Position numbers and translations under genes: made by a program | NCBI GenBank assembly: GCA_022790855.1 | Contig: JAAVYA010000042.1 | Span: 1-48,849, forward strand | Direction: 5' to 3' | DNA from: Lachnospiraceae bacterium | GTDB taxonomy: Bacteria; Bacillota; Clostridia; Lachnospirales; Lachnospiraceae | Length of the DNA: 48,849 nucleotides | The notes under the pieces: model-generated | Told to the model about the DNA's origin: nothing | Databases searched by the model: none | Seen by the model: only the letters and a program-made list of their open reading frames with translations | Shown: piece by piece, positions 44,857 through 48,849 of the stretch | Numbering within the stretch: position 1 is the first letter of the stretch | Layout of the letters: each line of letters begins with the position of its first letter

Positions 44857-45618
44857 CTATAAATCTGCATCTTTGCTCTCTTTCAGGAACACATATGTAG
44901 CTTCATTGGAGCATTCCTCGGAATAGGAAAAACCCAATTCTTGGAATTTCTTCATTTCTTCCACTTCTTGAATCTGGTTCTCTGCAAGAAAACGCACCAT
45001 CTCACCTCGGGCCATCTTTGCCAAAGTCCCTTTCTGCCTGACTTTTCCTTGGATCCATTCCCCAAATTCTACGGTAATGTAACGGTCATCGGGGGTTAAA
45101 TATTTCTCAATGCACTGAGAATATTCTTTAGAGGCCAGGTTTATAATGGTTCTGCTGTCTGCCGTCAGGCTTTTATATAATCGGTCTCCCCAAAATTCAT
45201 ACAAATCTTTTGCCCCATTCACAGACAGCTTTGCCTGCATTTCCAGCCGATAGGGCACTACTCCGTCAAAAGGGCGCAGCAAACCGTAAAATCCTGACAA
45301 AATATAGAGATGCTGGCTGATATAATCAAGAGCTTCTGCCGTAAAGACCCCCGGGGACATATGCTGATACTGTAATCCTTCGTAGTCAATAAAGGCCGGC
45401 GTCGCCAAACGTTCCAAATCCATGGTTTTCAAACGCTCATAATTTGATTCTGCAAGCTTATCGCTGCATTTCCATAAGGCTTTTGTCTCAGGCAGCGTCA
45501 TGGAGCACAACGCATTCATAAGGAGTTTCGTATCTTCTAAGAATTCCGGCATACCGGCGACTGGAAAATCATCGGTATTTTCTCTCATTTTCTTGGCCGG
45601 GGAAATAATGATTTTCAT
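44857..45618 (-). CDS. yaaA: Peroxide stress protein YaaA
   Basis: YaaA lowers free intracellular iron and so limits Fenton damage during peroxide stress in E. coli. The 253-residue protein has the family start MKIIISPAKKM, the block DYISQHLYILSGFYGLLRPFDGVVPYRLEM, FWGDRLYKSL and INLASKEYSQCI. Its ATG overlaps the bcp stop by 4 bp, so the two peroxide-defence proteins are translated together. Full length. Confidence 0.95.
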   Translation of the reverse strand: MKIIISPAKKMRENTDDFPVAGMPEFLEDTKLLMNALCSMTLPETKALWKCSDKLAESNYERLKTMDLERLATPAFIDYEGLQYQHMSPGVFTAEALDYISQHLYILSGFYGLLRPFDGVVPYRLEMQAKLSVNGAKDLYEFWGDRLYKSLTADSRTIINLASKEYSQCIEKYLTPDDRYITVEFGEWIQGKVRQKGTLAKMARGEMVRFLAENQIQEVEEMKKFQELGFSYSEECSNEATYVFLKESKDADL

Positions 45619-46076
45619 AAGTTTTGGAGTTCCAAAAGCATCTGCCCTGGATTCTCTGCCGCTTTCACCTTTCCAAATGCTTTGACGATCATTCCTTCTT
45701 CGTTAATCAAATACGTTGTCCTCACTACTCCCATGCTGACTTTTCCGTAATTCTTTTTTTCTTTCCACACGTCATATGCCTGGATACAGGTAAGCTCCGG
45801 GTCAGAAAGCAAGGTAAATGGAAGCCCATATTTTTCTTCAAACTTTTTATGAGATGCTATGCTGTCTTTGCTGACACCAAGGACTATGGCTCCCCGTTCC
45901 TGAAATTGCGGGTACAGCTCCCCAAAGCTGCAGGCCTGCTTGCTGCATCCAGGGGTGTTGTCCCTGGGATAAAAGTAGAGAATAACTTTTTTTCCTTTGT
46001 ATTCTTCTAGGGTGTGAATGACGCCGTTTTGATCCGGCAGTGAAAAGGATGGGGCTTTGATTCCTGTTTCTAACAT
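45615..46076 (-). CDS. bcp: Thioredoxin-dependent thiol peroxidase (Bcp/PrxQ)
   Basis: A 153-residue peroxiredoxin that reduces H2O2 and organic peroxides with electrons from thioredoxin. The active site VILYFYPRDNTPGCSKQACS gives peroxidatic Cys44 and resolving Cys49 five residues later, the alpha-type PrxQ arrangement. AIVLGVSKDSIASHKKF and RTTYLINEEGMI complete the family blocks. First gene of the bcp-yaaA pair. No PerR site was recognised upstream. Confidence 0.95.
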   Translation of the reverse strand: MLETGIKAPSFSLPDQNGVIHTLEEYKGKKVILYFYPRDNTPGCSKQACSFGELYPQFQERGAIVLGVSKDSIASHKKFEEKYGLPFTLLSDPELTCIQAYDVWKEKKNYGKVSMGVVRTTYLINEEGMIVKAFGKVKAAENPGQMLLELQNL

Positions 46077-46116
46077 TTGATTTGTTCCTCCATGTTATCG
46101 TATGATTATGGTTTGT

Positions 46117-46932
46117 CTATGATCTTTGCGCTGATAGAAAGGGCGCATCGTATTTCCCAGCAAACTGCAGCTCCACCGGATACGCCCGAAATTCCACCGG
46201 AGATGTCAGGCTGTCTGCTCCGATCACCACCGTATCGCTGTTATCGGAAAAATATTTTGGATATTTCTCATGAATCTGCATGATTTCCTCTCTGTCTGCC
46301 CGGATACAGTCATATACCTGTTCTGGAACACACATGGAAAAAGATCCGGTCGGCACTTTTTCGTATATTTCCAGATATGTATAGTATGCCGTCTCCTTTG
46401 GCGTCCACACCATGAGAATACCCGACGGATAGTTGGCGGACAATCCATTCTCTTTCGCCTTCTCAAACAACAGTGTTAATTTTTTATGAAACTCCACCAT
46501 AGACCTGGGATCATCCAACGGGTGGCACAAGAAATTACGTTCAGGAATCCGGCGCTTATAAAAACCTTCTATATTATTATAGTTCTCATTATCTCTAAGG
46601 CCTCTTTCCGCCAATTCCAGTTTATTTAAACGCATCTGCAGTTCATAAATCTGATCGTTCACTAACGACTTGCTGTCCGCAATCAACTCCGCCAGGTAAA
46701 ATCCGCTTCCCGGCCGAAAATATTTGCCCCAATCTTTTAGGGGCAGATCCATGGCCGCCAGAAATTTTATCATATCTACCGCCAGCAGCTGATCCACAGA
46801 ATAAAAACGATAGCCATTTTCTTCATTAATCTTTGCAGGCGTTAAAATACCGATACGTTCATAATAACGTAAGGATTTTATGCTGATTTTCTTAATTTTG
46901 GACACTTCGCCAATCGTTAAATACAATTTCAT
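46117..46932 (-). CDS. MerR-family regulator with GyrI-like sensor domain
   Basis: A 271-residue regulator: an N-terminal MerR helix-turn-helix (LTIGEVSKIKKISIKSLRYYERIGILTP, then NGYRFYSVDQLLAVDMIKFL), a helical dimer linker with QIYELQMRLNKLELAERGL, and a C-terminal effector-like domain (ILMVWTPKETAYYTYLEIYE, GSFSMCVPEQVYDCIRADRE, SPVEFRAYPVELQF) as in BmrR-type drug sensors. I start at MKLYLTIGE; an ATG eleven codons upstream is possible and neither has a strong ribosome site. It is divergent from the EthD-like gene, whose promoter carries a MerR-type dyad, so that gene is its likely target. Confidence 0.88.
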   Translation of the reverse strand: MKLYLTIGEVSKIKKISIKSLRYYERIGILTPAKINEENGYRFYSVDQLLAVDMIKFLAAMDLPLKDWGKYFRPGSGFYLAELIADSKSLVNDQIYELQMRLNKLELAERGLRDNENYNNIEGFYKRRIPERNFLCHPLDDPRSMVEFHKKLTLLFEKAKENGLSANYPSGILMVWTPKETAYYTYLEIYEKVPTGSFSMCVPEQVYDCIRADREEIMQIHEKYPKYFSDNSDTVVIGADSLTSPVEFRAYPVELQFAGKYDAPFLSAQRS

Positions 46933-46995
46933 TATTGCCATCCCCAAAATAATCTCTGCATTCATTTTATCATATGAATTTCTTCATTTCAATGC

Positions 46996-47026
46996 TTGAC
47001 CTTGCCCCTGGGGCAGACTTTATAAT
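46996..47026 (+). promoter_or_regulatory. MerR-type promoter with 19-bp spacer and operator dyad
   Basis: TTGACC, 19-bp spacer, TATAAT. The spacer holds GCCCC-T-GGGGC at 47004-47014, centred between the boxes. The over-long spacer with a central dyad is the hallmark of promoters that MerR proteins untwist, and the MerR gene is divergent from it. Confidence 0.85.
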
Positions 47027-47101
47027 CTATCTATCAACCATTCCGGCGTTGTGCAAACACACCGCATCATACAAACTTATTTTAACAGGAGGCGATCATC
47101 T

Positions 47102-47896
47102 ATGATCATGAACAAAACATTGATCATCCATCACATCAACGATGTGGACAATATTCCCGCTATGGAACGCTGGTTTGTCCACCATCACTGTCCGGAAGTT
47201 ATGGCGCAGGAGCCGTGGCTGACCCGCTATGTCATGTTTCGCGTTATGCCGCCGGCGGAAGGCATGGCCGATTTGGGCTTTTTCAATTACCGTGTGCATG
47301 AAAACCTGGGTCTTTCTGTGGAAAGCCGCAGAAGCCTGCGAGGTCTTTTGGGCATGACGCCGGAGCCAGTGGACAATGCCATGACGGTAGCCATTGCCAA
47401 TATCCCGGCAGAACCTACGGAAGAATTCTTTGGACAGAATCTGAATCACGCCGATCAGACATTTATCCGTTTTGTCTATATGATGTCCTATCCTAATGGC
47501 GTTTCCAGAGAAGAAGGTGAAGCATGGTTTTTAAATACCTTTGCTCCCCAGGCCTGCCAGCTCCCTGGATTATTGAAGTTCTTTTCCCACAAAGCTTACG
47601 ACAAACAATATCCTCCCATCCCTCTGCCGGAAACTGGCGACGGCCCGGAATTTGTGGCTGTAGACGAAGATAATATTTTCTTTCACCGCTGGGATCGGGT
47701 ATGTGAGATGTGGTTCGAAAACAATTCGGCATGGACCAATGCTTTCATTACCAATGCACCGGCATGGGAAGCACCGGCATGGGCAACCCGCAGTACATTC
47801 CCATTTGTAGAACCGATGAAAGACTTTATCTGTACCAGTCTTTTGGAACGGCCAGATCAAAATATGCTCAGGCATTATGACGGATGTATTTTCTAA
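47102..47896 (+). CDS. Tandem EthD-like (dimeric alpha/beta barrel) protein of unknown function
   Basis: A 264-residue soluble protein built from two similar halves: AMERWFVHHHCPEVMAQEPW followed by LTRYVMF (about 17-45), and EGEAWFLNTFAPQACQLPGLLKFFSHKA (about 140-167). Each fits the EthD-type pattern of a helix, a polar/His motif and a Pro-Gly or Pro-Trp turn before a strand. Such folds include monooxygenases, dehalogenating enzymes and small-molecule binders. The AGGAGG ribosome site lies 9 nt before the chosen ATG. It sits alone under a MerR-type promoter next to a BmrR-like regulator, which suggests induction by a toxic compound that it may bind or modify. The fold call is by motif resemblance only. 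Confidence 0.6.
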   Translation: MIMNKTLIIHHINDVDNIPAMERWFVHHHCPEVMAQEPWLTRYVMFRVMPPAEGMADLGFFNYRVHENLGLSVESRRSLRGLLGMTPEPVDNAMTVAIANIPAEPTEEFFGQNLNHADQTFIRFVYMMSYPNGVSREEGEAWFLNTFAPQACQLPGLLKFFSHKAYDKQYPPIPLPETGDGPEFVAVDEDNIFFHRWDRVCEMWFENNSAWTNAFITNAPAWEAPAWATRSTFPFVEPMKDFICTSLLERPDQNMLRHYDGCIF

Positions 47897-48354
47897 ATAG
47901 GTTTCCAATCGAGCAGGAGAGGCTTTCCCTTTTTTAAAAGATGCGGAAGAACATCTGAAATTTGATATAATCTTGCAAGGATTAAGAAAATACAGTCAGA
48001 GATGGATGCAAAACTAATCTATGGACACGATTTGGAGCAGATTGTACGTTTGAGCAAAAGCACATTAGAATGACGCTTCCTGGATAAAAAGCCTGCATAT
48101 GTTAAATTGCTGCGTGTTTTATGGCGCAGCCTGCTGATTTTTATGGCTGTACAAAGGAGTAGCAGGAAGATGGAAGATAATTGATTTTTTCTGGAATGTG
48201 AGAAAAATAGGGTATTCTGGCTGTTGATGATGAGCAGGGGTATGCTGGGGACTTTTACAAATTATTGGCAGAGATACGTGTGGCACATGTGCATTCCGTG
48301 GAAGATCTGAACCGCAGATGAAAGGCAAGCGCAGCGCTGCCAATCCTTGAGGCA
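47897..48354. other. Gene-free stretch with decayed sequence
   Basis: No intact gene. Several short frames are broken by stops, and the sequence leads into transposon remnants, so it is probably worn mobile-element DNA. No clear terminator follows the EthD-like gene. Confidence 0.5.
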
Positions 48355-48660
48355 GAGGTCACCTATGACCCGATGGATATGGACACGGTGACGGTATGCT
48401 GCCGCGGGGAGGCCCCGGTCCGGGCGCACCAAATGGAGATCGGGGCATTTGCATCCAAAGTACCGCCCGTTCCTGTGGGGATGACGGGCGGGTTGGGAAG
48501 GAAAAATACCTGCTGTTATACCTGTCGGATTTGAAGCTGACGCCGAGGTGGATGTATGCGGGGCTTTTAAGGCAGCTTGGACTGGAACCGCACTATTTCA
48601 GCGGGGATTCCAACCGCCTGCTGCAGAAAGAGATCTGTGCGGTCAGTACGGGTCAAGGCT
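48355..48660 (+). pseudogene. Remnants of a Mu/TniA-like transposase and an ExeA/TniB-like ATPase
   Basis: One frame reads EVTYDPMDMDTVTVCCRGEA followed by HQMEIGAFASKVPPVP, like the C-terminal beta-barrel domain of Mu/TniA-type integrases. After a frame change, KEKYLLLYLSDLKLTPRWMY then AGLLRQLGLEPHYFSGDSNR follows, like part of the AAA+ ATPase that usually lies next to such transposases. Both are short and frameshifted with no starts. The identity is by recalled resemblance, and the boundaries are approximate. Confidence 0.45.
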
Positions 48661-48669
48661 GAAGAAGCG

Positions 48670-48849
48670 TCAGATATTGATCCTCGCATACCGCCCCTTT
48701 AGAAGCGCCACCAGCTCCGCGTATTTTTCCCGGCTGAGCAGTATCTCCCCCTCATAGTCTTTAAAACGAATCGTATAAATTTTTGCGTCGTTGTCCGCCC
48801 GGACCGCCGCCACCTGGAACAGATTGACGATGAAAGATTGATAACAGCG
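48670..48849 (-). CDS. C-terminal part of a LytTR DNA-binding regulator, cut by the window edge
   Basis: Fifty-nine codons plus a stop on the minus strand: CYQSFIVNLFQVAAVRADND then ILLSREKYAELVALLKGR. The Ser-Phe-Ile-Val-Asn-Leu block and the closing LSREKY-x-E-L helix match the end of a LytTR domain, used by AgrA/LytR-type response regulators or by stand-alone regulators. The rest lies beyond the window, so a receiver domain cannot be tested. Confidence 0.65.
   Translation of the reverse strand, partial: RCYQSFIVNLFQVAAVRADNDAKIYTIRFKDYEGEILLSREKYAELVALLKGRYARINI

Overview
The window looks like a chromosomal segment of a spore-forming Bacillota, most likely a Lachnospiraceae-type clostridium. 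Supporting signs are a remnant of a spoVAF/GerA gene, spoVG, a split GlgC/GlgD pair, a DnaD plus DnaC/DnaI-type primosome pair, a pth-mfd-foldase block and a long (391 aa) PRPP synthetase. Most of the window is ordinary core metabolism on both strands. The two ends carry decayed transposon pieces.

Left part (1-9.5 kb): a transposase fragment, an ElaA-type acetyltransferase and a hexapeptide sugar O-acetyltransferase. Then comes a leftward pantothenate operon, panG-panB-panC-panD. Its 3' end has been invaded by an 808-bp cassette that duplicates the last 73 bp of the panD region and sits between panD and the probable native terminator. Upstream lie a Gfo/Idh/MocA dehydrogenase with a TIM-barrel sugar isomerase, and an AraC/GyrI-type regulator.

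Middle (9.5-22.6 kb): a jetABC locus (Wadjet-type SMC anti-plasmid system of the TIGR02677/02678/02680 class) whose expected fourth gene, the JetD nuclease, is absent. It is followed upstream by secA, a TSCPD protein and a secreted transglutaminase. Next is a gene-free 1.1-kb stretch that I read as a small-RNA cluster. It has two promoter-to-terminator units on the + strand sharing five copies of a roughly 20-nt motif, and facing them a rod-shaped structure that resembles 6S RNA.

Right part (22.6-48.8 kb): a heterodimeric ABC exporter, foldase lipoprotein-mfd-pth, spoVG, glgC-glgD, and murC. A cluster of DnaA-box-like 9-mers lies between murC and the dnaD-dnaC pair. Then follow the PRPP synthetase, an HPr-like protein lacking the usual Arg17, a CDF cation exporter, an internally deleted spoVAF-like pseudogene, an AGCS symporter, a YkgJ-type Fe-S protein, a yaaA-bcp peroxide-defence pair, and a MerR regulator divergent from a tandem EthD-like protein with a classic 19-bp-spacer promoter. 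The end holds transposon remnants and the C-terminus of a LytTR regulator cut by the window edge.

The best candidates for something undescribed are the repeat-motif small RNAs (21.67-22.34 kb), the JetD-less jetABC operon, the DnaA-box cluster before dnaD, and the panD 3'-end cassette. All functional statements come from reading motifs; no database search was run.
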